From Gordonia zhenghanii (lineage in GTDB: Bacteria > Actinomycetota > Actinomycetes > Mycobacteriales > Mycobacteriaceae): a stretch of 64,000 nt of DNA. How positions within the stretch are numbered: the stretch's first letter is position 1; each line of letters starts with the position of its first letter. The notes under the pieces are model-generated. The model had not been told where the DNA came from. It did not search any database and saw nothing but the letters and a program-made list of their open reading frames with translations. Positions 1 through 8,510 of this stretch are shown here, piece after piece. The stretch lies in NCBI RefSeq assembly GCF_021738965.1, contig NZ_JAKKOQ010000013.1:124001-188000 (forward strand). Direction: 5' to 3'. Position numbers and translations under genes: made by a program.

Positions 1-222
1 CTTGGGACACACGGTCACAGCGAGCCGGTCGGTCACGAGGACGCGGACGTCTAATTCCTCACACAACTCACGGACGAGCGCCTCATCGAGCGTTTCGCCC
101 GGTTCCACCTTGCCTCCGGGCAGTTCCCACAGTCCCGCCAACTCCGGCGGATGAGCGCGTTGCGCCAACAACAGGCGCCCGTCGGCGGAATAGATCGCGC
201 CGGCCACGACGACAACGCTCAT
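1..222 (-). CDS. Nudix (MutT-like) hydrolase, partial at window edge
   Basis: Translating the minus strand from the ATG at 222 gives 74 residues with a nearly complete Nudix box: GGKVEPGET near residues 37-45, followed by RELCEEL. Only the late Gly of the canonical box is replaced, by Asp. The start (MSVVVVAGAIYSADGRLLLAQR) and the ELPGGK context are those of small MutT-type enzymes that hydrolyse oxidised or damaged nucleoside triphosphates. The C-terminal half lies outside the window. The start overlaps the stop of the upstream ThiQ-like gene by 4 bases (ATGA), so it is probably translated with the transporter operon. The substrate cannot be deduced. Confidence 0.85.
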   Translation of the reverse strand, partial: MSVVVVAGAIYSADGRLLLAQRAHPPELAGLWELPGGKVEPGETLDEALVRELCEELDVRVLVTDRLAVTVCPK

Positions 223-1235
223 GTGCGCACCACGCCGATCCGTTCGGGCATCGGAGTCAGTGACACCCGGTCCGCAGCAGCGACGGCGACGTCCGAGACC
301 GCATCGACCGTGCGAGGGCCGACGTCGACCTGCAGGCGCCAGGTCCCGATCAGCGGGACTGCACGGGTGACGACCGCCGCCCCGATCGGGTCGGGCTCGG
401 CGCGCAGCGAGTCCGGGCGCAGCGCCACCCGACACGGTCCGTCGACGATGTCCAGGTCGGCGTCGACGGGCACCGCCCCGATGTCGGTGGTGAGTACTCC
501 TGCGCGGACGCCCCCGTCGACGATGTCGGTCGCGCCCAGGAACCGCGCCACCCATTCGTCTGCCGGGCGACGCCAGAGCCGCTGGGGCGCAGCGGTGTCG
601 ACGATCGATCCATCGCGCATCACGCTGACCACGTCGGCCATGAGCGCCGCTTCGGTGTGGTCGTGCGTCACCACGACGGTCGGGGTACCCGCCGTCCGGA
701 CGATGTCGGCGATCGTGACGGCGAGGTCGTCCCGGAGTCGGCGATCGAGTGCCGCGAGCGGTTCGTCGAGGAGCAGTAATCGCGGCCTCGGCGCGAGCGC
801 GCGCGCCAGAGCCACGCGTTGCGCCTGTCCACCGGACAGTTCGGTGACTCGCCAGTTCTGCGCTCCGGGCAGCCGGACGAGTTCGAGGAGTTCGGCGACC
901 CGCGCCCGCGACTGCGCGCGATCGAGGCCACGCCGCGCGAGCCCGTAGGCGATGTTCTGGCCGACGGTCCGCCCCGGAAACAGTTGACCGTCTTGAAAGA
1001 CGACGCCGAAATCCCGGTGATGCACCGGGATCCGGGTGAGGTCCTGGCCGTCGTACGAGACGGTGCCGGAGGCGACCGGTTCGAGTCCGGCGATCGCACG
1101 CAGCAGCGTCGACTTCCCGCACCCGGACGGACCGAGCAACGCCGTCACCGGCGAGTCGCCGCCGACTTCCCAATCGACCCCGTGCACCACTTCCCGAGAC
1201 CCGTATCGAATCGACACGTCATGCAGCGTCAGCAC
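219..1235 (-). CDS. ABC transporter ATP-binding protein, thiamine-uptake type (ThiQ-like)
   Basis: A 338-residue cytoplasmic ATPase. Walker A GPSGCGKST is at residues 35-43, the ABC signature LSGGQ follows, Walker B reads LLLLDEP, and the H-loop region is VVVTHDHTEA. About 110 residues after the ATPase core form a TOBE-like tail, as in the ThiQ/FbpC/PotA group. The GTG start at 1235 has a perfect AGGAGG 7 bases upstream. It overlaps the permease stop by 17 bases and the next gene by 4, so it belongs to a binding protein-permease-ATPase operon. Substrate assignment rests on the ThiB-like binding protein. Iron or other small-molecule uptake is the alternative. Confidence 0.87.
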   Translation of the reverse strand: MLTLHDVSIRYGSREVVHGVDWEVGGDSPVTALLGPSGCGKSTLLRAIAGLEPVASGTVSYDGQDLTRIPVHHRDFGVVFQDGQLFPGRTVGQNIAYGLARRGLDRAQSRARVAELLELVRLPGAQNWRVTELSGGQAQRVALARALAPRPRLLLLDEPLAALDRRLRDDLAVTIADIVRTAGTPTVVVTHDHTEAALMADVVSVMRDGSIVDTAAPQRLWRRPADEWVARFLGATDIVDGGVRAGVLTTDIGAVPVDADLDIVDGPCRVALRPDSLRAEPDPIGAAVVTRAVPLIGTWRLQVDVGPRTVDAVSDVAVAAADRVSLTPMPERIGVVRT

Positions 1236-2886
1236 CGATCCGCCTCCTTTCGCCCGTTCTCGCGCTCGCCGCGAATTCGACGGCGGCGACGACCACTGCG
1301 CTCACCGCGACAAGAAGAACTGAGGCAGCCATCGCGGCCGCGTAGTTGTCGGCTCCGGGCCTGCCCATCAGCGAGCCGATGAGGACCGGCAACGTCATCG
1401 TGTTCGCCCTGGCAAGGAACGTGGTCGCGCCGAACTCACCGATCGCCATCACGAACGCGAACGCGGCGGCCGCGCTCAACGACCGTGCGGTGAGCCGCAG
1501 GTCCACGGTGAGGAACACCCGCAGACCGCGGGCGCCCAGTGTCGCCGCCGCATCCCGCAGTCGCGGCGAGACCTGTTCGAGCGCGGGGACCATGACCCCG
1601 ACGACTACCGGAATCGCGATCAGCGCCTGCACACACGGGACGATCAGTGGCGACGCGGCCACCTCGTACGGGAGTTCGGCCAACGCCAGCGTGTACCCGA
1701 ACCCGAGGGTGACGGCGCTGACACCCAGCGGCAGGATCGACAGAACGGCGCCGGTCCGGGCGACGAACCCGCCGCCTCTGGTCAACGCAGCAGCGGTGAG
1801 CAGTCCGACGGCGACTGCGATCACCGTCGCCAGCAACGCACTGGTCACCGAGTATCGAAGCGACGCGACGGCAGACGCACCGTAGGTGTCGTCGAGCATC
1901 GCTGCATACCCGGCGGTCCCCCACCGTCCGCCCGGCCGCAGCGAGCGGACCACGAGCGTCACGATTGGCAGCACCAACCAGAGGCCGATCCACACGAGCA
2001 CCGCGACTGCCGCGACCGCTGTGGCTCCACGCGGGCGCTGCGCATGCGAGGCCACACCGCTCTGCGGCACCCGGGCCGACCCGAGCCCGCGCGCCACCCC
2101 GAGCGCAGCCAGCACCATGACGATCTGAAGGACCGACAGCGCGACGGCGTCGGGCAGCCGCGCGTACCCGATGCCCTGCAGGTAGATCTCCGTCTCCAGG
2201 GTCCGCGCGCTCCCCCCGCCGAGGATCACCACGACGCCGTAACTGGTGGAGCAGAACAGGAAGATCAACGCGAAGGACGCCGCGACCGCCGGTAGAAGGC
2301 GCGGCGCGACGACGTCGACGAACGCCCGGAACGGCGAGGCTCCGAGCGATCGCGCAGCCGCCACCTGACGCGGATCCACTCGTTGCCAGGCTGCGCAGAC
2401 CACACGAACGACGACGGCGACGTTGAGGAAGGTGTGCGCGGCGATGATCGACGTCCATCCCGGGCCGATGCCCAGGAATTCGAGAGGACCGTCGAACAGC
2501 GCGCGAAAAGCGACGCCGACGACGACGGTCGGCAGTACGAACGGCAGAGTGACGATCACCCGTAGCAGCGCGGTCCCGGGGAGCGCGACCCGCGACAGCA
2601 GCCAGACGATCGGTGCGGCGACGACGATTGCGGCCACCGCCGACACCGCGGCCTGCAGTGCGGTGACGCCCAGCAGACCCAACGCACCCGTCCGCGACCA
2701 CGCCTGCGTGAGAGTCGTCGAGTCGCTGTCGTCGAGAGCCCGCATCACCAGAACCCCGAGCGGCCAGGCGAACACGACCGCAGTGAAGAGCAGAGGGACG
2801 AGAAGACCGAGCCTGCGCGCCAGACCTGACACGCCTCGCGTGCGGAAGGTCAGTTCTTCACCGTCTCGCGCCACTGCGTGAGCCAC
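1219..2886 (-). CDS. ABC transporter permease, fused double-domain type (ThiP-like)
   Basis: A 555-residue membrane protein with two consecutive binding-protein-dependent permease domains (about residues 60-270 and 300-540), each with several hydrophobic helices and an EAA-type loop. The second EAA loop reads as a variant near RDAAATLGARG. This two-in-one layout is typical of ThiP and FbpB. It lies between the binding protein and the ATPase. The start is uncertain: the GTG at 2886 overlaps the binding-protein gene by 37 bases, and a GTG at 2832, just past the upstream stop, is a reasonable alternative. Role: forms the membrane channel of the importer. Confidence 0.85.
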   Translation of the reverse strand: MAHAVARDGEELTFRTRGVSGLARRLGLLVPLLFTAVVFAWPLGVLVMRALDDSDSTTLTQAWSRTGALGLLGVTALQAAVSAVAAIVVAAPIVWLLSRVALPGTALLRVIVTLPFVLPTVVVGVAFRALFDGPLEFLGIGPGWTSIIAAHTFLNVAVVVRVVCAAWQRVDPRQVAAARSLGASPFRAFVDVVAPRLLPAVAASFALIFLFCSTSYGVVVILGGGSARTLETEIYLQGIGYARLPDAVALSVLQIVMVLAALGVARGLGSARVPQSGVASHAQRPRGATAVAAVAVLVWIGLWLVLPIVTLVVRSLRPGGRWGTAGYAAMLDDTYGASAVASLRYSVTSALLATVIAVAVGLLTAAALTRGGGFVARTGAVLSILPLGVSAVTLGFGYTLALAELPYEVAASPLIVPCVQALIAIPVVVGVMVPALEQVSPRLRDAAATLGARGLRVFLTVDLRLTARSLSAAAAFAFVMAIGEFGATTFLARANTMTLPVLIGSLMGRPGADNYAAAMAASVLLVAVSAVVVAAVEFAASARTGERRRIGADAA

Positions 2887-3896
2887 TCCTCACGGTTCTT
2901 GTTGATGTAGTCGGGGGTCATGCGCACCGTCCACGACGGCGACGGCGCGCGTTGCCGCCAGTCAGCGGGCAGCCGCACGTCCTTCTGCACCGGGTAGACG
3001 TACATCGAGGTCGGCAATGCGGCCTGGACGTCCGGGCTGAGCAGGAAGTCGACGACCTTCTTGGCGCCGGCTACATTGCGCGCCCCCTTCAGGACACCGA
3101 CGTATTCGACCTGAGCGAAACAGCTGTCGAGGACCGCGTGCGTGCCGGGTGTGGCGGCCGGGCTCGACGCGTACGAGACGACGATCGGCTTGTCGCCGTG
3201 CCCCTCGCCTGCACTGAAGACCTGGTTGTAGGCGATCTCCCAGCCTGCGACGATCTGTGCACCGTTGCCGGTCAGCTGCCGCCAGTAGTCCGGAGCCTTC
3301 TTTCCGTACCGTCCGATGGTCGAAAGCAGGAAGCTCATCCCGGGCGACGACGTCGCCGGGTCCATCAGCACGGTGAGATCTCGGTATTCGGGTTTCGTCA
3401 GATCGTCGATGCTGGTGGGCGCCGCAACGTCGTGGCTGTCGAACCAGACGTCGTCGACGTTGACGCAGACATCGCCGCGGTCGACGGCGGTCAACTGGTC
3501 GGCGTGACCCTCGATCGCGTACTCGGCGGCGCCGCCCTTCGCCAACGGCGAGGTATAGGGCTCGAGCGCTCCCGCATCGATCGGCCGCGCCGCGAAGGTG
3601 TTGTCGATACCGAACACGGCGTCGCCTTTGGGCGAGCCCGGCGTCAACGAGACGACGGACGACAGTTGACCTGCGTCTCCCGACCGCACGATGTTGAGTT
3701 TGAGGCCGGTCTCGTCCTGGAACTTGTCGACCAGTCGCTGCGGCAGCTCGAACGAATCATGCGTCAGCAGGTTCACTTCTTCCGCGCTGTCGGACGAGGC
3801 ACACGCGAACGACGTCGACGCAACGACGGCGACAATGCCGACAGCCAGCGCCCGGCGCACCGTCTGCGCTCTGAATTTCACTGCGCGGTACTGCAC
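2850..3896 (-). CDS. ABC transporter substrate-binding protein, thiamine type (ThiB-like)
   Basis: A 348-residue exported binding protein. The GTG at 3896 is preferred because AGGAGG lies 6 bases upstream; longer frames lack a ribosome site. A hydrophobic signal segment ends at ASTSFACASS, a lipoprotein-like Cys at residue 32, although the -3 residue is not the usual Leu. ThiB hallmarks visible are the early THDSFELP, FGIDNTFAARPIDAG, the SYASSPA segment and the C-terminal PTSMYVYPV. The family binds thiamine or its phosphates outside the membrane. No TPP riboswitch consensus (CTGAGA, ACCTGAT) was found upstream between 3897 and 4125. Confidence 0.85.
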   Translation of the reverse strand: MQYRAVKFRAQTVRRALAVGIVAVVASTSFACASSDSAEEVNLLTHDSFELPQRLVDKFQDETGLKLNIVRSGDAGQLSSVVSLTPGSPKGDAVFGIDNTFAARPIDAGALEPYTSPLAKGGAAEYAIEGHADQLTAVDRGDVCVNVDDVWFDSHDVAAPTSIDDLTKPEYRDLTVLMDPATSSPGMSFLLSTIGRYGKKAPDYWRQLTGNGAQIVAGWEIAYNQVFSAGEGHGDKPIVVSYASSPAATPGTHAVLDSCFAQVEYVGVLKGARNVAGAKKVVDFLLSPDVQAALPTSMYVYPVQKDVRLPADWRQRAPSPSWTVRMTPDYINKNREEWLTQWRETVKN

Positions 3897-4125
3897 TCGG
3901 TGCCTCCTGTGGCCGGATGTGTCGTCGCTGCCGCGTAACGGCACACGTGTTCCTGACGAATCTAACCAGGAGACGACAGATGTCGCCGACGCCACTGACG
4001 CTCGATGACATCTACGTCGAACCATATTTCACACAGGTAACAATTTTCACACCAGCCTCAGTAGTTTCATGGTGTTCGCGTTACACTCGCGTCATCATCT
4101 GAGCCGTCTACCGATTGGACCCGCC

Positions 4126-5010
4126 GTGCGATTCGCGCGCACCAGCCGCACCGCCACCCTTGTCGCCGCCCTCGCGGTCACCGGCGCCCTCGTAGCTCCG
4201 GCCACGGCCCACGCCGAGCCCAGCACCGCAAAACCCAGCACCACGAAATCGACCCCGGCTCCGCAGTCCGAGCAGACGATCCCGCTCCCGGAGAAGGCGC
4301 CCGACGTCGACCCCGAGGTCCTCAAGTCGCTCGGCACCTTCGCGCCCGCGCTGATCGGTTCCGTCGCGACCCGCGATGAGGACGGCAAGGTCGACACCGC
4401 CCTCCTCAAGCAGGCACGTTCGCTCGCCGACAACCCGGCGGTCCCGACACAGGCAGCCGACACGTGGCGCAGCCTCATCGACTTCCTCGGCGAGCCCGGC
4501 AAGCAGCAGGCCGTCGCGGCCCGAGCGATCCCGGTCGCCAAGCGTGGTGCTGCCAAGGACGACGACGCCCCGGAGATCCCGAACGGCCCGAACAAGCCGC
4601 GGATCCAGCAGTTCCTGTATCCGACTCTCGGCTTCGGCTGCATGCCCGGTGGCGGAAATTCGGTCGGCATGGCGCTCGCCACTGCGGGCCCGCAGGACGC
4701 CCCGGCGCCCGGCCCCAAGCGCGGCCAGGCCGGATTCGTCTACACGAGCCTCGGCACCGGCCCCGCGAAGAACTCCAGCCGCCGGCTCTACGTCTCCTGG
4801 CTGAACCTGGAGAACGGCCGCACCGGACAGACCCAGCTGAAGCCGAACGCCAAGATCAACGCGACCAAGGGTCCGGGCACCTTCACCGGTATCGCGAAGA
4901 CCGGCCGCGGCCGCATCGTCTCGACCGTCTACGGCGAGGTGACCACCAAGACGAAGGGCCGCACCGTCTCGTGCATGATCGCACCGACGATCGGCACCGC
5001 GATCGTCTGA
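4126..5010 (+). CDS. Secreted protein, unknown function (paralogue of the 5208 gene)
   Basis: A 294-residue exported protein, taking the GTG at 4126 that begins VRFARTSRTATL. The signal peptide ends near ATAHAEP and is followed by a Ser/Thr/Pro/Lys-rich linker. A longer frame from an ATG at 4069 is open but places 19 extra residues before the signal. The C-terminal half (from about residue 160) contains two Cys (GFGCMPG and TVSCMIAP) and aligns by eye with the C-terminal half of the protein at 5208: both have a W-x-N segment, then a TGKG/TGRG-x-V-S-x-V-G motif and a late Cys. No enzyme motif is recognised. A strong terminator follows. Confidence 0.8.
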   Translation: MRFARTSRTATLVAALAVTGALVAPATAHAEPSTAKPSTTKSTPAPQSEQTIPLPEKAPDVDPEVLKSLGTFAPALIGSVATRDEDGKVDTALLKQARSLADNPAVPTQAADTWRSLIDFLGEPGKQQAVAARAIPVAKRGAAKDDDAPEIPNGPNKPRIQQFLYPTLGFGCMPGGGNSVGMALATAGPQDAPAPGPKRGQAGFVYTSLGTGPAKNSSRRLYVSWLNLENGRTGQTQLKPNAKINATKGPGTFTGIAKTGRGRIVSTVYGEVTTKTKGRTVSCMIAPTIGTAIV

Positions 5011-5029
5011 CGAAACTCGACTGACTGCT

Positions 5030-5061
5030 CAGTGCCCTCCGGGTCTTCCCGGAGGGCACTG
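5030..5061 (+). terminator. Strong hairpin terminator
   Basis: A perfect 14-bp inverted repeat with a 4-base TCTT loop (arms 5030-5043 and 5048-5061), 19 bases after the stop of the secreted-protein gene. No long T-run follows, which is common in high-G+C actinobacteria. Confidence 0.85.
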
Positions 5062-5143
5062 TCATGTCGCGGTGATGTCACAACTCGGACTCGCTCCTTG
5101 AATTTTCGCCCCACTAACACCACCATTAACTTCGAAACCATCT

Positions 5144-5182
5144 GTCACACCAGTAACACACGTATCGGCACGCTGGTGTGAC
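5144..5182 (+). promoter_or_regulatory. 10-bp inverted repeat upstream of secreted-protein gene
   Basis: GTCACACCAG (5144-5153) and its exact reverse complement CTGGTGTGAC (5173-5182) flank 19 bases and end 25 bases before the GTG start at 5208. A similar string, TCACACCAG, occurs at about 4047-4055 upstream of the paralogous secreted gene. It could be an operator or a 5' leader hairpin. Confidence 0.45.
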
Positions 5183-5207
5183 GACTCGTTCGTTGTGGAG
5201 GAAGCCA

Positions 5208-6365
5208 GTGACAGTCGTCAGGAACTCGGTCCGTATCGGAATTGTCAGCGCCGCAGCAGCATTGGCCGTGACCATCGGTGCACCGGGCCACGCGTCGGCC
5301 GAGCCGGAGACCACCCCGACCACCCCTGGCACTTCGACTGCGCCGGACTCCTCTACTGCGCCAGACTCCTCTACTGCGCCCGAGTCCTCCACCGCGCCCG
5401 AGTCCTCCACGGCGCCGGACTCGTCCACCGCACCAGGCAGTTCGACCACTCCAAGCACGCCTGCGCCCGACGGCGCGGCCCCGACTCTCGACGGCATCCC
5501 CGGAGACGCCGAGCTCGCCGAGCTCTTGCGGGCACTCAAGCAATCCGGCGGCACGGAAGAGGCGATCGGCGCACTCTCGTCGATCCTCGGCTCCGAGGGA
5601 CAGGTGGACCCGTCCGGACTGCTGACCAGCCTCGGCATCAACCCCGACGCCCTCGACTCGATCCTCCCGACGTCACCGCAGACGACAGACCCGAACTCGA
5701 CCACACCGGACTCGACTGCACCGACCGCGCCGGGCAGCAGCGCACCGGAGAGCACGACACCCTCCACCGATCCGGCAGCACCGAGTCCCGTCGCTGGATC
5801 GGCTACTCCGGCCGCTGGCAACGTGATCGGCACCCTCGAGAAGTTGACCGGAGCCAAGATGCTCTCGCCAGCGATCGCCCCGTTCTGCGCCGCCCCCACC
5901 GATGACAATCCGCTCGGCATCGTCACGGCGCCCGCCGTCGCGGTCCCGGGCCCGTGGCCGGTCGCCGAGAGCTCGGCGATCTCGAAGCTCCTCGAAGGCA
6001 GCGGAGCCGACCGACTCCTGAAGCTCGCAGATCCGGAGACATCCAAGTCGTTGCAGGCCGTCGACGACGGCGAGATCGCTTACGCTCTGGTCCCGCCGTC
6101 GAAGCCCGACTCGGACAACCTGCAGGTCGCGTGGTTCAACACCTCGACGATGCAGGGCGGAATGGAAACGCTCAAGCCGCTCGAGCAGGACAAGACCGTC
6201 GGTCCGCTGCTCAAGGCGCTCGCCACGCGCGATGGATTCCACGGGCTCCGACTCGCTCGCGCAACCACCGGCAAGGGCACCGTCCTGTCCGCGGTGTTCG
6301 GCACCACTACGACCGCGGGCCGCACCTGCTACTTCCTTCCCGCTCTCGGCGCCGTCACCAGCTGA
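5208..6365 (+). CDS. Secreted protein with Ser/Thr/Ala/Pro repeat linker, unknown function
   Basis: A 385-residue exported protein. The GTG at 5208 is chosen because GGAGGAA sits at 5197-5203. The signal peptide ends at GHASAEP. A tandem hexapeptide (STAPDS/STAPES, six copies at residues 43-78) forms a flexible, possibly glycosylated linker, followed by a mixed domain and a second Ser/Thr/Pro stretch near residues 160-205. The C-terminal domain (about 210-385) has Cys in APFCAAP and RTCYFLP and resembles the C-terminal domain of the 4126 protein. It is probably a cell-envelope or surface protein of the mycolate-actinomycete lineage. The lipase-like gene at 6411 follows 45 bases later and may be co-transcribed. 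Confidence 0.8.
   Translation: MTVVRNSVRIGIVSAAAALAVTIGAPGHASAEPETTPTTPGTSTAPDSSTAPDSSTAPESSTAPESSTAPDSSTAPGSSTTPSTPAPDGAAPTLDGIPGDAELAELLRALKQSGGTEEAIGALSSILGSEGQVDPSGLLTSLGINPDALDSILPTSPQTTDPNSTTPDSTAPTAPGSSAPESTTPSTDPAAPSPVAGSATPAAGNVIGTLEKLTGAKMLSPAIAPFCAAPTDDNPLGIVTAPAVAVPGPWPVAESSAISKLLEGSGADRLLKLADPETSKSLQAVDDGEIAYALVPPSKPDSDNLQVAWFNTSTMQGGMETLKPLEQDKTVGPLLKALATRDGFHGLRLARATTGKGTVLSAVFGTTTTAGRTCYFLPALGAVTS
5334..5441 (+). repeat. 18-bp tandem repeat, six copies
   Basis: Six in-frame copies of an 18-bp unit encoding S-T-A-P-(D/E/G)-S. Codon choice differs between units (TCT/TCC/TCG and ACT/ACC/ACG), so the array is not a very recent expansion. Confidence 0.85.
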
Positions 6366-6410
6366 CACTGGCGCACAACACTTTTCACATCTGAAGACTT
6401 GAGGACCATC

Positions 6411-7622
6411 ATGACCGCGCAGCCCCGTCGCATCCCTGCCGCACCGGATCACACGCCGTCGAGGCGCAGCGTGTTCACTTCACGCCCGGTCAAGACGGTC
6501 GGTGCGGCCGTCGTCGCAGCCGGACTCGTCGGCGGAGTCTGCGTCACCCAGGCGTTCGCCGATCCCGCCCCGTCGACCGACGAGGCTCCCCGCGGCGGCC
6601 AGACCGCGGGCACGGTGTTCGCGAACCGCCCCGTCGCCGACGGCGACCTCGCGGCCGGCGCAGCGAACGGCCAGCAGTACAGCTTCTGGACGCAGGGCAG
6701 CGACGGTCGAACTCACCTGACGACGGCCGTCGTGCTGACCCCGAAGGGCAAGAAGCCGGCGAGCGGCTGGCCGGTCATCGCTTACGCGCACGACGCCGAC
6801 GGCATCTCCAGCAAGTGCGGCCCGACGAAGTCGAAGGTCGCTCGCGACACCGATATGGTCTCCGATCTGCTGCGGAACGACTACGCGGTGATCGTCCCCG
6901 ACTACTCGGTGGTCGGCACCGCCGGTTCGCCGCAGTACGTCGACTACTCAGCCGCCGCGCAGGGCGTGGCGGACGCCGTGCGCGCCGGACTCGACGTCGA
7001 GCCTGCGTTGTCGTCGAAGTGGGCTGCCGTCGGCGACGAGCAGGGCGCGGCAGTCGCCGTCGACCTGGCCCGATCAGCATCGTCGTCCGAGTCGCCGAAG
7101 CTCGACTTCCGCGGCGCGACCGCGACCACGCTCCCCGTCGGCTACGCCGATGTCGTGACGGGGTTGAGCCCGCAGTCGGCGAAGGTGTCGCCGTCCACGG
7201 TCACCGACGTCGTCTACACGCTCGCGTCCCTCCCATCCGACGAGGTGGAGTCGCTGCTGTCGGAGCGTGGACGCGAACTCGTCGCGAAGGCGGGCGACGA
7301 GTGCGCCCCCGCTCTCAGTAAGGCGATCGGATCGTCGAATGTGGCCGACCTCGTACGTGTCCCGATCTCGTCGAAGCGGTCGCTGGTCACCGACCTGCGT
7401 AAGCAGCTCGCGCTCCCGTCGAGCGGCTTCAGTCGCCCGCTCATGTTGAGCCAGAAGCTCGTCGACGACGACACCGACGTACCCACCAACCTCCAGTACG
7501 TGACCACAGCACAGCTCGCGAGCAACAAAGTGACGGCGAAGACCTACCTGACGGGCGATGCACGTGACGCCGACCGTCAGGAGAAGTCCGCTCTCACCGA
7601 CTTCCTCAAGAAGCTCTTCTAG
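6411..7622 (+). CDS. Secreted lipase-fold protein, catalytic residues apparently lost
   Basis: A 403-residue exported protein. The ATG at 6411 has GAGGA 6 bases upstream. A long N-region and hydrophobic core end at TQAFADP (signal peptidase site). The body resembles secretory alpha/beta-hydrolase lipases: WPVIAYAHDADG (oxyanion region), the YAVIVPDYSVVG strand-helix, and a DDDTDVPTNLQ segment that carries the acid residue in the family. The nucleophile elbow, normally G-x-S-x-G, reads GDEQG (residues 208-212) with Glu210 in place of Ser. The region where the catalytic His is expected reads TGDARD, with Arg385 by my alignment. It is therefore probably a non-catalytic homologue. It follows the 5208 secreted protein in the same direction. 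Confidence 0.75.
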   Translation: MTAQPRRIPAAPDHTPSRRSVFTSRPVKTVGAAVVAAGLVGGVCVTQAFADPAPSTDEAPRGGQTAGTVFANRPVADGDLAAGAANGQQYSFWTQGSDGRTHLTTAVVLTPKGKKPASGWPVIAYAHDADGISSKCGPTKSKVARDTDMVSDLLRNDYAVIVPDYSVVGTAGSPQYVDYSAAAQGVADAVRAGLDVEPALSSKWAAVGDEQGAAVAVDLARSASSSESPKLDFRGATATTLPVGYADVVTGLSPQSAKVSPSTVTDVVYTLASLPSDEVESLLSERGRELVAKAGDECAPALSKAIGSSNVADLVRVPISSKRSLVTDLRKQLALPSSGFSRPLMLSQKLVDDDTDVPTNLQYVTTAQLASNKVTAKTYLTGDARDADRQEKSALTDFLKKLF

Positions 7623-7645
7623 GGCCCCTTTCGCCGATCGAGCGG

Positions 7646-7749
7646 AGCGCCGTCCTGAGCGAGCGGAGCGAGTCGAAGGGTCGAGACTCCTGCCGCACAA
7701 AAGGATCTCGACTCCGCTCGATCAACGTGTGGAGGACACTCGCTCAACG
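7646..7749 (+). repeat. 104-bp perfect direct repeat, copy 1
   Basis: Identical over 104 bases to 7795-7898 (offset 149). Internally it holds GAGCGGAGCGAGTCGA and, in opposite sense, CTCGACTCCGCTCGAT, so each copy can fold. The whole 310-base gap 7623-7932 consists of this repeat, its degenerate flanks and a few short tails such as CAACGTGTGGAGG; no gene is seen in it. Confidence 0.9.
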
Positions 7750-7794
7750 GCACGAGACGCTCAGCCGGTCGAGCCCCCTCTGCCGGTCGAGCGA

Positions 7795-7898
7795 AGCGCC
7801 GTCCTGAGCGAGCGGAGCGAGTCGAAGGGTCGAGACTCCTGCCGCACAAAAGGATCTCGACTCCGCTCGATCAACGTGTGGAGGACACTCGCTCAACG
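7795..7898 (+). repeat. 104-bp perfect direct repeat, copy 2
   Basis: Second copy of the 7646-7749 repeat. A short related string, CTCGACTCCGCTCGA, recurs at about 42108-42122 between two convergent genes, so the element is a dispersed intergenic family rather than a local accident. Confidence 0.9.
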
Positions 7899-7932
7899 TG
7901 TGGAGGCACGCTCGCTCAGCGCGGAGACTCGA

Positions 7933-8445
7933 TCAGCCGGCGAAGCTCGGCGCGGTGGTCGTGCAGGTCCGGTACTGCGGGTTGACCATCGGGTTCCACG
8001 CCATTGCGCCGGCCTTCTGCTTGATCGTCAGACGGACCGGGCCGGTGCCCGGGTGCACGACGGCCTCCCACTGGTAGTGCGTGGTGCGGGTCGGGACGGC
8101 GACTCGGCCGCTGCGACCAGTACGGAGGTTCTTCCACTTCACCGTCGTCGAGATCGTGTACTCGGTGACGTTTCCCCACTGTCCGCTCGAACGAATATCG
8201 TTGGCACGCAATGAAATCGCGGGGCCGGGAAGGCCATCGGACGGGAACTTGATCCCGGAGTAGATGTCGATGGCGACGGGGATCCGGGGCGCGGGCCACG
8301 GATCGGCGATCGAGCATCGGACCGTCTTCACGTAATGCTCGCCGACCCAGGGCGCCGCTGAGGCGTCCGGTGCCGCGACACCGAGTCCGACGGCCGCCAA
8401 CGTCGCCGCTGCAACCACGCCCGCGCCTGCTTTGACCTTCGACAT
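7933..8445 (-). CDS. Small secreted protein, unknown function
   Basis: A 170-residue protein starting at the ATG at 8445 (MSKVKAGAGV). The alternative ATG at 8478 adds 11 residues before the signal peptide and has no better ribosome site. The signal peptide ends at DASAAPW. The mature part has two Cys (VRCSI and RTCTTT), a KWKNLRTGRSG segment and a VVHPGTGPVRLTI strand. The W-x-NL-x-TGR-(S/T)-G and V-x-H-x-G-x-G motifs are shared with the small secreted protein at 44192-44617, so the two are distant paralogues. Function unknown; a cell-envelope protein is likely. Confidence 0.75.
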   Translation of the reverse strand: MSKVKAGAGVVAAATLAAVGLGVAAPDASAAPWVGEHYVKTVRCSIADPWPAPRIPVAIDIYSGIKFPSDGLPGPAISLRANDIRSSGQWGNVTEYTISTTVKWKNLRTGRSGRVAVPTRTTHYQWEAVVHPGTGPVRLTIKQKAGAMAWNPMVNPQYRTCTTTAPSFAG

Positions 8446-8510
8446 GTGTGAACGCCTCGTGAGCTCCTGTTCGCGCATGGCGACAGTCTGCCACCCCTTA
8501 CCATGAGCTC

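Noticed and set aside
3897-4125. TPP riboswitch upstream of the ThiB-like gene
   Set aside because: No CTGAGA or ACCTGAT-type conserved elements are visible on the minus strand; only a strong ribosome site is present.
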